DNA from: Halomonas sp. LBP4
GTDB lineage: Bacteria > Pseudomonadota > Gammaproteobacteria > Pseudomonadales > Halomonadaceae
Length of the DNA stretch: 64,000 nt
Direction of reading: 5' to 3'
Assembly (NCBI RefSeq): GCF_003202205.1
Contig: NZ_PDOG01000002.1
Location: 669,259-733,258, forward strand
Shown piece by piece: positions 51,563 to 60,924 of this stretch. The notes under the pieces are model-generated. The model was not told the DNA's origin and made no database searches. It saw only the letters and a list, made by a program, of their open reading frames with translations. The translations under genes were made by a program, and so were the position numbers. Each line of letters begins with the position of its first letter. Positions within the stretch are counted from its first letter, which is position 1.

Positions 51563-52129
51563 ATGACTTCGCCCGATTCCCGCTATCTCGCCACGACCCG
51601 CACCTGGGTCGAGACCTTCGTGGTCGCCCACGATGTCTGCCCCTTCGCCGGCCGCGAGCTCGCCCGCGGCACCATTCGCTATGCCGGGGTGGCCGCCGAC
51701 GACTGGGAGACCGCCCTGCTGACGCTCATCGAGGAGTGCGAGCGGCTCGACGAGACCCCCGGCATCGAGACCACCCTGCTGGTGCTGACCCGCGGCGTCG
51801 AGGACTTCGATGACTACCTCGACCTGCTGGCCATCGCCGAAAAACTGCTGACCCGGCAGGGCTACGAGGGGATCTACCAACTGGCGAGCTTTCACCCCGA
51901 CTACTGCTTCGAGGATGCTGAGCCGGATGACCCCGGCAACTTCACCAACCGTTCGCCCTGGCCGATGCTGCACCTGCTGCGCGAGGCGAGCCTGGAGCAG
52001 GCGCTGGCCCACTACCCCGATGATCCGGCACAGATCCCCGAGCGCAATATCGCCGAGATGCACCGGCTGGGCCGGGACCGGCTTGCCGAGACCCTGGTGG
52101 CGCTTCGCGACGAGACGCGCCGAGGCTGA
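51563..52129 (+). CDS. DUF1415 family protein
   Basis: A 188-residue protein of the DUF1415 group: WVETFVVAHDVCPFAGREL with an invariant Cys, LASFHPDYCFEDAEPDD and NFTNRSPWPMLHLLREASLE. Function is unknown. Start ATG 51563. It is 78 bp upstream of tpx and on the same strand. Confidence 0.9.
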   Translation: MTSPDSRYLATTRTWVETFVVAHDVCPFAGRELARGTIRYAGVAADDWETALLTLIEECERLDETPGIETTLLVLTRGVEDFDDYLDLLAIAEKLLTRQGYEGIYQLASFHPDYCFEDAEPDDPGNFTNRSPWPMLHLLREASLEQALAHYPDDPAQIPERNIAEMHRLGRDRLAETLVALRDETRRG

Positions 52130-52207
52130 CCGGCGGCCGGCGACTGGGGTAGGCTGTAGGCGCAGCATCCCTGACATGTCTTATCCCGCCACGAACGAGG
52201 AGTTCGC

Positions 52208-52708
52208 ATGAAACAGGTAACCCGCGCCGGCGTCCCGGTGGACGTGGCCGGCGACTTTCCGGCCGTCGGCCAGGCGGCGCCACCGCTGACCCTGACCAAC
52301 ATCGAGCTGGCCGACGTGACGCTCGCCGATTACGCCGGCAAGCGCAAGGTGCTCAACATCATCCCCAGCGTCGACACCCCCACCTGCGCCACCTCGACGC
52401 GCAAGTTCAACGAGCTGGCCTCCACCATGGCTGATACCGTGGTGCTGGTGGTGTCCGCGGACCTGCCCTTTGCCGCCAAGCGCTTCTGCGGCGCCGAGGG
52501 GCTGGACCACGTGGAGACGCTTTCCACCTTCCGCCACCCCGAGTTCCACCGGGACTGGGGCGTCGATCTCTGCAGCGGCGTGATGTCCGGCCTCTGCGCC
52601 CGGGCGGTGGTGGTGCTCGACGAGCAGGACCGGGTGATTCACGGCGAGCTGGTCGAGGAGATCAAGCAGGAGCCGGACTACGAGGCGGCGCTGAAGGCAC
52701 TCGGTTGA
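52208..52708 (+). CDS. tpx: Thiol peroxidase (Tpx)
   Basis: A 166-residue atypical 2-Cys peroxiredoxin. The peroxidatic Cys is in [17 protein letters not shown] near residue 61 and the resolving Cys in [12 protein letters not shown] near residue 95. It reduces peroxides in cytoplasm or periplasm with thioredoxin. AAGGAG-like site (AGGAG, 52199-52203) before ATG. Paired with an OsmC gene. Confidence 0.96.
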   Translation: MKQVTRAGVPVDVAGDFPAVGQAAPPLTLTNIELADVTLADYAGKRKVLNIIPSVDTPTCATSTRKFNELASTMADTVVLVVSADLPFAAKRFCGAEGLDHVETLSTFRHPEFHRDWGVDLCSGVMSGLCARAVVVLDEQDRVIHGELVEEIKQEPDYEAALKALG

Positions 52709-52753
52709 GTGCCGTCTACACTTTGGGTGCGATTTAGACAAGGAGAGCGATTC

Positions 52754-53185
52754 ATGAGTATCAAGAAGACGGCATCCGCCCGCTGGCAGGGTGGTCTGAA
52801 GAACGGCAAGGGCACGGTGTCCACCGAGAGCGGCGTGCTGCAGGAAACGCCCTATGACTTCAGGCAGCGCTTCGAGGGCGAGGCCGGTACCAATCCCGAG
52901 GAGCTGATCGGTGCCGCCCACGCCAGCTGCTACTCCATGGCGCTGTCGCTGATCCTGGGCGAGGCCGGCATGGAGGCCGAGAGCATCGATACCCGGGCGA
53001 CGGTGTCCCTGGACCAGGGCGACGATGGCTTCAGCATCACCGCCGTGCACCTGGAGACCCGGGTGCGGATGCCCGGTGCCGACCGGGCCGCCTTCGAGGA
53101 GGCGGCCGAGAAGGCCAAGGGTGGCTGCCCGGTGTCGAAGCTGCTGAATGCCGAGATCACCCTGGAGGCGAGCCTCGAGAGCTGA
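52754..53185 (+). CDS. OsmC family peroxiredoxin
   Basis: A 143-residue OsmC-type thiol peroxidase. The two redox cysteines are in AAHASCYSMALSLIL and KAKGGCPVSKLLNAE. The opening MSIKKTASARWQGGLKNGKG and length agree with OsmC proper. It reduces organic hydroperoxides. Forms a peroxide-defence pair with tpx, with a 45-bp gap. Confidence 0.95.
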   Translation: MSIKKTASARWQGGLKNGKGTVSTESGVLQETPYDFRQRFEGEAGTNPEELIGAAHASCYSMALSLILGEAGMEAESIDTRATVSLDQGDDGFSITAVHLETRVRMPGADRAAFEEAAEKAKGGCPVSKLLNAEITLEASLES

Positions 53186-53212
53186 AACGGCGCACCTCGC
53201 GGTAACTTCCCG

Positions 53213-53238
53213 ACGGCCACCCTTGCGGTGGCCGTTTT
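53213..53238 (+). terminator. Intrinsic terminator after the OsmC gene
   Basis: ACGGCCACC and GGTGGCCGT form a 9-bp stem around CTTGC, followed by TTT. It also overlaps the end of the convergent amidotransferase gene. Confidence 0.88.
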
Positions 53239-53927
53239 CATGGGTGGCGGGAACGGCCGGCGGCCTTGACCAGGGCGCGGATCAGGCGCTGCTGTGGCCG
53301 GTTGAAGAGCAGCCACTCCGGGTGCCACTGCACGCCGATCAGGAAGTCGTGGTCGCGTGATTCGATGCCCTGGACCAGGCCGTCGCGGTCGCGGGCGACG
53401 ATCTCGATGCCGTGGCCGGCCCGCTGCACCGCCTGGTGATGGAGGCTGTTGATGCGGCACCAGCTCACGCCGAGGACGCGGTGCAGCCGGCTGTCGCCGA
53501 CGATGTCCACGGTCTTGCGCGGCAGCACGGTCCGCCGGCGCTTGAGCCCCTCGTGGGTGGTGTAGATGTCCGGGTCCAGGGTGCCGCCCTGGTGAACGTT
53601 GATCAGCTGGGCGCCGCGGCAGATGCCCAGCACCGGGATGCCCCGGGGGATGAAATGCTCGAGCAGCTCGAGCTCCAGCTCGTCGCGCTGGGGATCGACC
53701 CGCACGTCGAGCTGCACCTCGCCGCCGTAGAGGTGGGCCTGGATGTCATCACCGCCCCCCACGATCAGGCCGTCGAGGTGTCCCGGCCAGGGGCGCGAGG
53801 GGGACAGCCGCAGGGGGCGGCCGCCGTGGCGCCACACCGCGAACCAGTCGAAGCGCCAGGCGATCTGGCTCTTGTCGTCGGAGGTGGTGATGCCGATCAG
53901 TGGGCGGGACGGGAGGTCGCGGCTCAC
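53238..53927 (-). CDS. Class I glutamine amidotransferase-like hydrolase (PuuD-type)
   Basis: A 229-residue gamma-glutamyl-gamma-aminobutyrate-hydrolase-like protein. The nucleophile elbow is PVLGICRGAQLINVHQGG with Cys near residue 99, and the His-x-Glu is in GVQWHPEWLLF. GTG 53927 overlaps the amidoligase stop (GTGA), so the two are translationally coupled. In known amidoligase clusters such a hydrolase is thought to cut or exchange the gamma-glutamyl bond made by the ligase. Substrate unknown. Confidence 0.88.
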   Translation of the reverse strand: MSRDLPSRPLIGITTSDDKSQIAWRFDWFAVWRHGGRPLRLSPSRPWPGHLDGLIVGGGDDIQAHLYGGEVQLDVRVDPQRDELELELLEHFIPRGIPVLGICRGAQLINVHQGGTLDPDIYTTHEGLKRRRTVLPRKTVDIVGDSRLHRVLGVSWCRINSLHHQAVQRAGHGIEIVARDRDGLVQGIESRDHDFLIGVQWHPEWLLFNRPQQRLIRALVKAAGRSRHP

Positions 53928-54931
53928 GTTGCCCCCATCCAGCCACGCAGCTTCTGCAGCCAGCGGAGGATCGGCGACCGGGTGTGCTTGATCACGTAGG
54001 CGGTGGCCCGCTCGGCCAGCCGCTGCGGATCGGCGGCCAGCTTCTCGACCTCCACCCAGCGGTTCCACTCCACCACCGAGCCCCAGCCGGGCTCGGAGAG
54101 CTGGGCATTGGGGAGCCGATAGTGAAAGGTCGGGCGCGGCTTGACCAGACGGTGGGTGAACAGGGGGTGGGGGTAGTCCTGTCGCAGGCAGGCGAACAGC
54201 GGGAACATGTCCAGCTCGCGGTTGCGCGTCGGGTTGTACTCCAGGTAGTCGCCGATCAGGGTGTCGACGTCCGGGGCATAGTTCGGGGCGAGCACCTTGA
54301 GCGCATAGGGCTTGGGGAAGGGATTGGCATGGGGCAGCACTTCCCGGGTGATGTCGATGTCGATCTGTTCGCGCAGCCATTCGGCGGTCAGCAGGAAGGC
54401 GCGCAGGTGGTCGAGGACCGCGGCCACTTCCAGGCTCGGCACCTCCGGGTTGAGGTGCAGGCCGAAGCCGTAGAGCAGGCTGGCATCGGTGCCCTTGGCC
54501 CCATGGCCCTGCAGCGCCCCGAACAGGGCGTCGAGCTGGTCGAGCTCGTCCCAGGGGACCGGCGGACAGATGATTTCGGTCGGCACCAGGCCGGTGACCA
54601 CGTCGCCGATCAGCTCCCGGGTGCGGGTGTGGAAGTCGACACGCATCTGGTGGCGCTGGCGCTCCCACTCGGTGTCGTCCTTCGGCCCGGTGTTGAGCAC
54701 CTCGTCGTCGGGATGGGCGTACTGGGTATCGAGCTCGATGATGAAGTCGCCCCAACGGGTCCGGTGGACCTTGAGTCGATGAGCGCTGACCGTCACGATC
54801 TCGCCACCGAACAGCCCCCGGACCAGCTCGGCGGTGTCCCGTGGCGGCAGGCCGGCGAACTCGATCTCCACGCCGACACGCCGGATCTCGCCTGCGGCAT
54901 TGCGGGGCTCGGGTGGCGGTATCGGCGTCAT
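53924..54931 (-). CDS. Amidoligase (COOH-NH2 ligase) family protein
   Basis: A 335-residue protein of the glutamine-synthetase-like amidoligase group. Family features are RRVGVEIEFAGL at the N-terminus (Glu metal ligands), DFIIELDTQYAH and the YGFGLHLNPEVPSLEVAAVL helix (shown in part) plus the ARG-type KVLAPNYAPDVDTLIGDYL segment. Comparative work on the family predicts ATP-dependent ligation of a carboxylate to an amine to make small gamma-glutamyl-like products. Start ATG 54931. Divergent from the MscS-type channel gene. Confidence 0.88.
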   Translation of the reverse strand: MTPIPPPEPRNAAGEIRRVGVEIEFAGLPPRDTAELVRGLFGGEIVTVSAHRLKVHRTRWGDFIIELDTQYAHPDDEVLNTGPKDDTEWERQRHQMRVDFHTRTRELIGDVVTGLVPTEIICPPVPWDELDQLDALFGALQGHGAKGTDASLLYGFGLHLNPEVPSLEVAAVLDHLRAFLLTAEWLREQIDIDITREVLPHANPFPKPYALKVLAPNYAPDVDTLIGDYLEYNPTRNRELDMFPLFACLRQDYPHPLFTHRLVKPRPTFHYRLPNAQLSEPGWGSVVEWNRWVEVEKLAADPQRLAERATAYVIKHTRSPILRWLQKLRGWMGAT

Positions 54932-55037
54932 GACGGCATCCTGTGCGTGACACGAGGGGGTCTTGCGGAGCCTATCATATTGCCTGCGGGATTCATGCGA
55001 GCCCCGTGGAGACTGCCTCGACCGAGACGGAGACGAG

Positions 55038-57395
55038 ATGCTGCCCAGCCCGCCGACTGGCCCCATACCTTCCCCATGCTCCGCGCCGGCGGGGCGCCTG
55101 CTGCTGCTTGCGTGGTTGCTGCTGGTGGGGCTCTGCCTGGCCCTGCCGGTCCAGGCGCAGCAGCTGGGGTTGTCCGGGCTGCTGGAGGGCGAGGAGTCGG
55201 GCGAGACGCACGATCCCGAGGCCTTTCAGGAGTCCCTGGAGCGGGTGATCGCTACCCTGGAGGATGAGCAACGCCGCCGCGACCTGCTGGCGAGCCTGCG
55301 CGACCTGCAGGCGGCCCATGGCGAGGCCACCGAGCAGGATGGGGTGGCGTCGCGTCAGGGGCTGCTCGGCGCCCTGGCCGAGACCATCAGCGACCTGGGC
55401 GAGCAGGCCGAGGCGGGGGACTCGCCGCTGGACCACTGGGGGGAGCAGCTCGAGCAGGGCTGGCAGGCATTCAGTGCGCTGGTGGTCGAGACCGGCAATG
55501 CCGAGCTGGTGCGTTTCGTGATCGAGGGGGCGGTGTTGCTGGGCATCTGGGTCGGGCTGCTGGTGATCCTGATCGCCCTGGGTCGATTGCTGGCTAAGCG
55601 CCGGGGCTGGCCACTGGACCTGCCCCGGGAGCCTCGCGCCCGGTTGCTGGCGGCGCACTTCCTGCGCCGCATGCTGCCTTGGGCGCTGGCCTTCGCCCTG
55701 GTGCTGGGTATCGCCCAGCTGGTACCGGCCAGTCCCGGCCGTGCCATGGTGCTGGTGGTGGCCTATGTGGCGCTGTGCGGGCGCACCCTCTCGGTGGTGG
55801 TGGAGACGGTGATCTCGGTGTTCACCCGGGGGCATCGCTTCGTCGCCGTGCAGATCCTCCAGCAGCAGGGGCTACGCCGGCTGTTCATGATCGGTGCGCT
55901 GGTCGCCCTCGGCGATGCCTTCAACTCGTCGCGGCTGGTGGCGTTGCTCGGCGACGAGCTGGCCGGCCTGATGTCGGTGCTGGCCAACATGCTGGCGGCG
56001 CTGCTCAGCGGACGCTTCATCCTCAAGTTCAAGCGGCCGATCAAGCACCTGATCCGCAACCGTCCCTACCGCCAGCGGCGCGACAGCGGCGGCTCGGCCG
56101 AGGTGATCCGTGTCGTGGGCGGGCTCTGGCATGTGCCGGCGCTGCTGATAGTGGGGGCGTCACTGGTGGCGATCTTCATCACCGTGGGCGATGTGGGCAC
56201 GGCACTGGCCCGCTCGATCATCACCGCGGCGCTGCTGGTGCTGACCCTGGTGGTGACCGGGCTATTGCGGCGCCAGTCAGAACGCGCCGCGCGCCGACGT
56301 CGCGTCAGCGAGTACCGCAAGCGGCTCGAGCGCTTCGGCTATGCGCTCTCCCATGTGCTGGCGTGGATCGCCTTCGCCGAGCTCTCGCTGCAGGTGTGGG
56401 GTGGTTCGCTGATCGGGCTCGGCCAGCAGGGAGTGGTGGCCAGCGCTCGCATCGGGCAGGCGCTGCTGGGGGTCGGCTTCACCGTGCTGCTGGCCTGGCT
56501 GGCGTGGATCTTCGCCGACACCGCCATCCAGCGGGCGCTGATCACCTCGGCGCGCTCCCGCGGGCGACGGGTCAACCAGGCCCGTGCCCAGACCATCACG
56601 CCGATGATCCGCAACGTGATCTTCGCCACCATCGTGATCATCGCCGCCATCGTCGGCCTGGCCAACCTGGGCGTCAACGTCACCCCGCTGCTGGCCGGCG
56701 CGGGGGTGATCGGCCTGGCCATCGGCTTCGGCGCCCAGACCCTGGTGCAGGACCTGATCACCGGCATCTTCATTCTCATCGAGGACTCCCTGGCCATCGA
56801 CGACTTCGTCACCATCAACGGCCACGTGGGCAGCGTCGAGGGGCTGACCCTGCGGACCGTGCGGCTGCGCGACCTGGACGGCATCGTGCACATCATCACC
56901 TTCAGCCGCATCGACTCGATCCACAACATGTCGCGGCAGTTCGGCATCGCCCTGATGCGGGTCCGCGTGCCCCACCACATGAGGGTCGACGATGTCATCG
57001 CCCTGGTGCGGGAAGTGGCCGACGAACTGCGCCAGGACCCGATGATGCGCCACCATATCTGGTCGCCTCTGGAGCTGCAGGGGATCGAGAGCTTCGACGA
57101 TGGCGGCGCCCTCCTGCGCATGCGGCTGCGAACCGCACCGGTGATGCAGTGGGACGTGGCCCGAGCCTTCAACCTGCTGCTCAAGCAGCGCATGGAAGAG
57201 CAGGGGCTCGACCTCGGCATGCCTCGGCTCAGTGTCAGCATGGAAGGCCGCGGCGGTGGACGCCTGGACGGTTCGGATGCCGATGGGGACGACCACGACG
57301 CCAGTGGCCGCCGCCCCGGCGAGGCCGGTGTGGCCGGTGTGGCCGACCCCGAGGGCGACACCAGCGCCCGCGGGGGGTCGCCGGATCCGGCGTAG
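55038..57395 (+). CDS. Large MscS-family mechanosensitive channel
   Basis: A 785-residue membrane protein: signal-like N-terminus (LLLLAWLLLVGLCLALPVQA), a periplasmic helical domain (about 40-175), roughly eight membrane helices (about 180-590), then the MscS pore and beta domain (NLGVNVTPLLAGAGVIGLAIG, FGAQTLVQDLITGIFILIED in two parts) and a Gly/Asp-rich tail. Size and order fit YbiO/MscM-like channels that release solutes on osmotic downshock. ATG 55038 is chosen because it puts the signal at the N-terminus. Confidence 0.92.
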   Translation: MLPSPPTGPIPSPCSAPAGRLLLLAWLLLVGLCLALPVQAQQLGLSGLLEGEESGETHDPEAFQESLERVIATLEDEQRRRDLLASLRDLQAAHGEATEQDGVASRQGLLGALAETISDLGEQAEAGDSPLDHWGEQLEQGWQAFSALVVETGNAELVRFVIEGAVLLGIWVGLLVILIALGRLLAKRRGWPLDLPREPRARLLAAHFLRRMLPWALAFALVLGIAQLVPASPGRAMVLVVAYVALCGRTLSVVVETVISVFTRGHRFVAVQILQQQGLRRLFMIGALVALGDAFNSSRLVALLGDELAGLMSVLANMLAALLSGRFILKFKRPIKHLIRNRPYRQRRDSGGSAEVIRVVGGLWHVPALLIVGASLVAIFITVGDVGTALARSIITAALLVLTLVVTGLLRRQSERAARRRRVSEYRKRLERFGYALSHVLAWIAFAELSLQVWGGSLIGLGQQGVVASARIGQALLGVGFTVLLAWLAWIFADTAIQRALITSARSRGRRVNQARAQTITPMIRNVIFATIVIIAAIVGLANLGVNVTPLLAGAGVIGLAIGFGAQTLVQDLITGIFILIEDSLAIDDFVTINGHVGSVEGLTLRTVRLRDLDGIVHIITFSRIDSIHNMSRQFGIALMRVRVPHHMRVDDVIALVREVADELRQDPMMRHHIWSPLELQGIESFDDGGALLRMRLRTAPVMQWDVARAFNLLLKQRMEEQGLDLGMPRLSVSMEGRGGGRLDGSDADGDDHDASGRRPGEAGVAGVADPEGDTSARGGSPDPA

Positions 57396-57513
57396 CCTCG
57401 CGGGGATTCGGTACCACGGCCGGATGCACGTCCCGGCGACTTTGGGCACAATCGGGCCCGGGTTTCACGGGATATCGGCGGATCGCACTCCGCCGCAGTG
57501 GCGGAGCGGGGCG

Positions 57514-58494
57514 ATGAGCAGAGACGACACCCAGACGGAGCGCCCGGCGAAGGGCGCCACCATTCACGAGATCGCCAAGGCGGCGGGAGTCTCCATCGCC
57601 TCGGTGAGCCGGGCGCTGAACGGCAAGCCCGGGATCAGCGAGGCGCTGCGTGAGCATATCCTGCAGATCAGCCGCGACATCCACTACCAGCCCAGCGCCG
57701 CCGCCCGGGCGCTGATTGGCGGCAAGGCGGCGGTGGTCGGCATCTCCCTGGGGCGGCAGGACATCGAGCTACGTCCTTACTACATCCTGCTCTACCAACA
57801 TCTGACCCTGGCGCTGTATCGGCAGGGCATGGTGCCGATCTTCTTCGCCTGCGACCAGACGCCGACGCTCCCCGAGCGGGCGGGGTCGGCCATCCTGCTG
57901 AGCGACTTCCCGGGTGACGAGCGTCCCGGTTTTCTTGCTTCACGGCGTATTCCCTTCGTGCGCATCGGCCCGCCGGGCGAAGGCTTCTCGGTGGCGCCGG
58001 ACGACCGCCACGGCATCTACCTGGCCACCCGCCACCTGATAGAGGGGGGACGTCGACGGATTGCCTTTATCGGCGATGAGCTCGGCGACGACCGGCATCG
58101 CCTGCAGGGGTACCAGCAGGCCCTCGCGGAAGCCGGGTTGCCCGAATCCCTCATCGGCGTGCCCTTCAGCTACGATCCCGCCCTGACCGCTTATCGTTAT
58201 CTCGGTCGCTTCCTGCAGCCGGGACCACCACTCGATGGCCTGGTCTGCGAGAACGACGAGTTCGCTCGCGGTTGCCTGACGGCGCTGGAAGATCGGGGCA
58301 TCCGTGTGCCCGAACAGGTCGCGGTGACCGGCTTCGACGATCTGCCGACCCTGGCCGCGCAACTGACCACGGTGCGCCAGGATATCGGGCGGCTTGCCGT
58401 CGAGGCCGTGGGTTTGCTGGGCGAGGCCATCGCCGGTGCCAGGCCCCGGCATATCGACTTGCCGGTGACGCTGATTCGCCGCCAGACCGGCTGA
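57514..58494 (+). CDS. LacI-family repressor
   Basis: A 326-residue regulator. The helix-turn-helix is ATIHEIAKAAGVSIASVSRA, with the hinge YQPSAAARALIGGK and a type I periplasmic-binding core ending VTGFDDLPTLAAQLTTVRQD. A polar 15-residue extension precedes the HTH. The gene is followed by two perfect palindromic operators and the thuA-oxidoreductase operon, the evident target. Confidence 0.93.
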   Translation: MSRDDTQTERPAKGATIHEIAKAAGVSIASVSRALNGKPGISEALREHILQISRDIHYQPSAAARALIGGKAAVVGISLGRQDIELRPYYILLYQHLTLALYRQGMVPIFFACDQTPTLPERAGSAILLSDFPGDERPGFLASRRIPFVRIGPPGEGFSVAPDDRHGIYLATRHLIEGGRRRIAFIGDELGDDRHRLQGYQQALAEAGLPESLIGVPFSYDPALTAYRYLGRFLQPGPPLDGLVCENDEFARGCLTALEDRGIRVPEQVAVTGFDDLPTLAAQLTTVRQDIGRLAVEAVGLLGEAIAGARPRHIDLPVTLIRRQTG

Positions 58495-58589
58495 TTCACG
58501 CCCGCCGGTCGTGGCTCTCGCCTTGCTGCCTGCGGTCGCTCCCGCCCCCGTCCTCCTGACAGTATCGATATGCGACGAAAGTCGTTTGG

Positions 58590-58622
58590 GTAAACGTTTA
58601 CTCTCTCATGGTAAACGTTTAC
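58590..58622. promoter_or_regulatory. Twin LacI-type operators before thuA
   Basis: Two identical perfect palindromes, GTAAACGTTTAC at 58590-58601 and 58611-58622, have the LacI/GalR central CG. Centres are 21 bp apart, two helical turns, so two dimers would bind on one face. They lie 73-105 bp before thuA. Confidence 0.85.
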
Positions 58623-58694
58623 TTTGTCCCTGCTTGCACTGATCAGTGCCATCCACTCATCGCCCCGAGGGGCATCCCTGACAGGAGAATCACG

Positions 58695-59474
58695 ATGACG
58701 CTCAAGGTCACCGTCTGGGGGGAGAACGTACACGAGCAGACCAACGAGGTGGTAGCGCGGATTTATCCTGACGGCATGCACGCCTGCATCGCCGCCGCGC
58801 TCAACGAGGATCCCGAAATCGAGGCCCGCGCGGTCACCCTCCAGGAGCCCGAGCATGGCCTGACCGAAGAGGTGCTGGAGAATACCGACGTACTGCTGTG
58901 GTGGGGCCATGCCGCTCATGGCGAAGTGCGCGACGAGATCGTCGACCGGGTCCAGGCGCGGGTGCTGCAGGGCATGGGCCTGCTGGTGCTGCACTCCGGC
59001 CACTATTCCAAGATCTTCAAGCGCCTGATGGGCACCACCTGCTCGCTGAAGTGGCGCGAGGCCGGCGAGCGCGAGCGTCTCTGGGTGGTCAACCCCGGCC
59101 ATCCCATCGTCCAGGGGCTGAGCGACTACCTCGAACTGCCCCACACCGAGATGTACGGCGAGCCGTTCGCGGTGCCCAACCCCGACGAGGTGATCTTCAT
59201 CAGTGCCTACGAGGGGGGCGAGGTGTTCCGCTCGGGGCTCACCTACAAACGCGGCAACGGCAAGATCTTCTACTTCAGCCCCGGCCACGAGACCTACCCG
59301 ATCTACTACGACGATCAGGTGCGCCTCGTGCTGAGAAACGCTGTGAAGTGGGCGCGCCCCGAGGGTTCGCGGTGGATCGACAGCTGCCCGAACGTGCCGC
59401 CGGAGCAGGCGCCCAACCCGGTGGAAGTGAAAGGCGAGGGGCTGCACAAGCCCGGCGAGGAGGGGTTCAAATGA
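58695..59474 (+). CDS. thuA: ThuA domain protein (trehalose-utilisation type)
   Basis: A 259-residue protein with a class I amidotransferase-like fold lacking the Cys nucleophile. Features are [55 protein letters not shown] (shown as one motif) and [14 protein letters not shown]. ThuA proteins act with Gfo/Idh oxidoreductases on 3-keto-disaccharides. Start ATG 58695 with AGGAG. Overlaps the next gene by four bases. Confidence 0.92.
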   Translation: MTLKVTVWGENVHEQTNEVVARIYPDGMHACIAAALNEDPEIEARAVTLQEPEHGLTEEVLENTDVLLWWGHAAHGEVRDEIVDRVQARVLQGMGLLVLHSGHYSKIFKRLMGTTCSLKWREAGERERLWVVNPGHPIVQGLSDYLELPHTEMYGEPFAVPNPDEVIFISAYEGGEVFRSGLTYKRGNGKIFYFSPGHETYPIYYDDQVRLVLRNAVKWARPEGSRWIDSCPNVPPEQAPNPVEVKGEGLHKPGEEGFK

Positions 59475-60547
59475 TTCGACTGGCGATCATCGGTGCCGGC
59501 AGCATGGCCGGCGAGCATGCCAAGCACTTCAAGGCCCTGGAAGGCGTCGAGGTGGTGGCGGTGTGCGACCTGGACGGCGACAAGGTGCGCGCCTTCGCCG
59601 AGCAGCACGGCATTCCCGAGGCCTATACCGACCTCGACGCCATGCTGGCCCGGGACGACATCCAGGCGGTGAGCAACGTCACCCCGGACGGGGTGCACAA
59701 GGCGACCTCACTCGCCGCCATCGCCGCCGGCAAGCATATCCTCTGCGAGAAGCCGCTGGCCACCAACGAGGCCGACGCCCGGGAGATGGCCGCGGCGGCG
59801 CGCCGTGCCGGGGTGATCAACATGATCAATCTCAGCTACCGCGATGCGCCGGCCATCCAGCATGCCCGCGAGCTGATCGCCTCCGGCGCCATCGGCCGGG
59901 TGATGCACGTGGACGCCAGCTACCTGCAGAGCTGGCTGGTCAGCCACGCCTGGGGCCGCTGGGACCGGGACAGCCAGTGGCTGTGGCGGCTCTCCGAGGC
60001 CCATGGCAGCAAGGGCGTGCTTGGCGACGTGGGGGTGCATATCCTCGACTTCGCCAGCTTCCCGGTGGGCGACATCGCCGCCGTCAACTGCCAGCTCAAG
60101 TGCTTCGACAAGGCGCCCGACAACCGCATAGGCGACTATGTGCTCGATGCCAACGACAGCGCCCTGATGCGCGTCGAGTTCGCGGGCGGCGCACTCGGCA
60201 CCATCCAGGCCACGCGCTGGGCCACCGGCCACCATAACTCCCTGAAGCTCAGCGTCTACGGCGATCGCGGGGCGGTCAGCGTGGTGCTCGACGACGCCAA
60301 GGATCGCGTCCTGACCTGCTTCGGCGAGGATGTCCATGCGGCACGCTGGACCTCGGTGGCAGCGCCGCCGACGCCCAGCAACTATCGGCGCTTCATCGAC
60401 GGCATTCGCTCCGGGATCAACGACCAGCCCGACTTCGCGCGAGGGGCGGAACTGCAGGCGGTGCTGGATGCCTGCTTCCTGTCCGACGAGCGGGATCGCA
60501 GCGTGGCCGTTACGGCAGCCAGCGACACAGCCCCATCCCCAGCATGA
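59471..60547 (+). CDS. Gfo/Idh/MocA family oxidoreductase (ThuB-like)
   Basis: A 358-residue NAD(P)-dependent sugar oxidoreductase. The Rossmann motif is [17 protein letters not shown], with NVTPDGVHK and [12 protein letters not shown]; the substrate domain has [16 protein letters not shown]. Translation is coupled to thuA through ATGA. By analogy with ThuAB it would oxidise a glucoside to a 3-keto form. No transporter gene is attached, so substrate supply is unclear. Confidence 0.92.
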   Translation: MIRLAIIGAGSMAGEHAKHFKALEGVEVVAVCDLDGDKVRAFAEQHGIPEAYTDLDAMLARDDIQAVSNVTPDGVHKATSLAAIAAGKHILCEKPLATNEADAREMAAAARRAGVINMINLSYRDAPAIQHARELIASGAIGRVMHVDASYLQSWLVSHAWGRWDRDSQWLWRLSEAHGSKGVLGDVGVHILDFASFPVGDIAAVNCQLKCFDKAPDNRIGDYVLDANDSALMRVEFAGGALGTIQATRWATGHHNSLKLSVYGDRGAVSVVLDDAKDRVLTCFGEDVHAARWTSVAAPPTPSNYRRFIDGIRSGINDQPDFARGAELQAVLDACFLSDERDRSVAVTAASDTAPSPA

Positions 60548-60923
60548 TGCCGAGGGCGAAGAGCGCGGCCGCCAGCCAGGGGCCGCGCAGGCGCTGCCAG
60601 CGGTTGTGCAGCAGGGCGGCACGGGTCAGGCGCTGCATCAGCTCGTCGTGGCGGGAGCCATGGGTATCCGGCGGCAGCGAGAAGTCGTCGGCCGGACCGT
60701 CGCGCCAATAGGGGGCGTGGGTGAGGCCGAGGCGGGCGCGCAGGCGGCCGATGTCCGACAGGGTGACGTGCAAGGCATCGTACTCCTCGCGCCGGGAGCC
60801 GACCTCGAGCACCGTGCGGGCATCCGCCCTGAGCGCGGTGTGCTCGCAACGCTCGATGGCGCCGGTGATCTCGACTTCGCCGGCCCGTGGGTCGAGCCCC
60901 AGCCGCTTGTAGAGATCGCGCAT
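60510..60923 (-). CDS. Small membrane-anchored protein with J-like N-terminus
   Basis: A 137-residue protein opening MRDLYKRLGLDPRAGEVEIT, which resembles the first helix of a J domain but lacks the HPD motif. It ends with a membrane helix ([19 protein letters not shown]). It directly follows the DnaJ-domain gene (1-bp gap), and its end overlaps that of the convergent oxidoreductase by 38 bp. A partner or paralog of the J protein is possible; unproven. Confidence 0.7.
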   Translation of the reverse strand: MRDLYKRLGLDPRAGEVEITGAIERCEHTALRADARTVLEVGSRREEYDALHVTLSDIGRLRARLGLTHAPYWRDGPADDFSLPPDTHGSRHDELMQRLTRAALLHNRWQRLRGPWLAAALFALGIMLGMGLCRWLP

Positions 60924-60924
60924 C

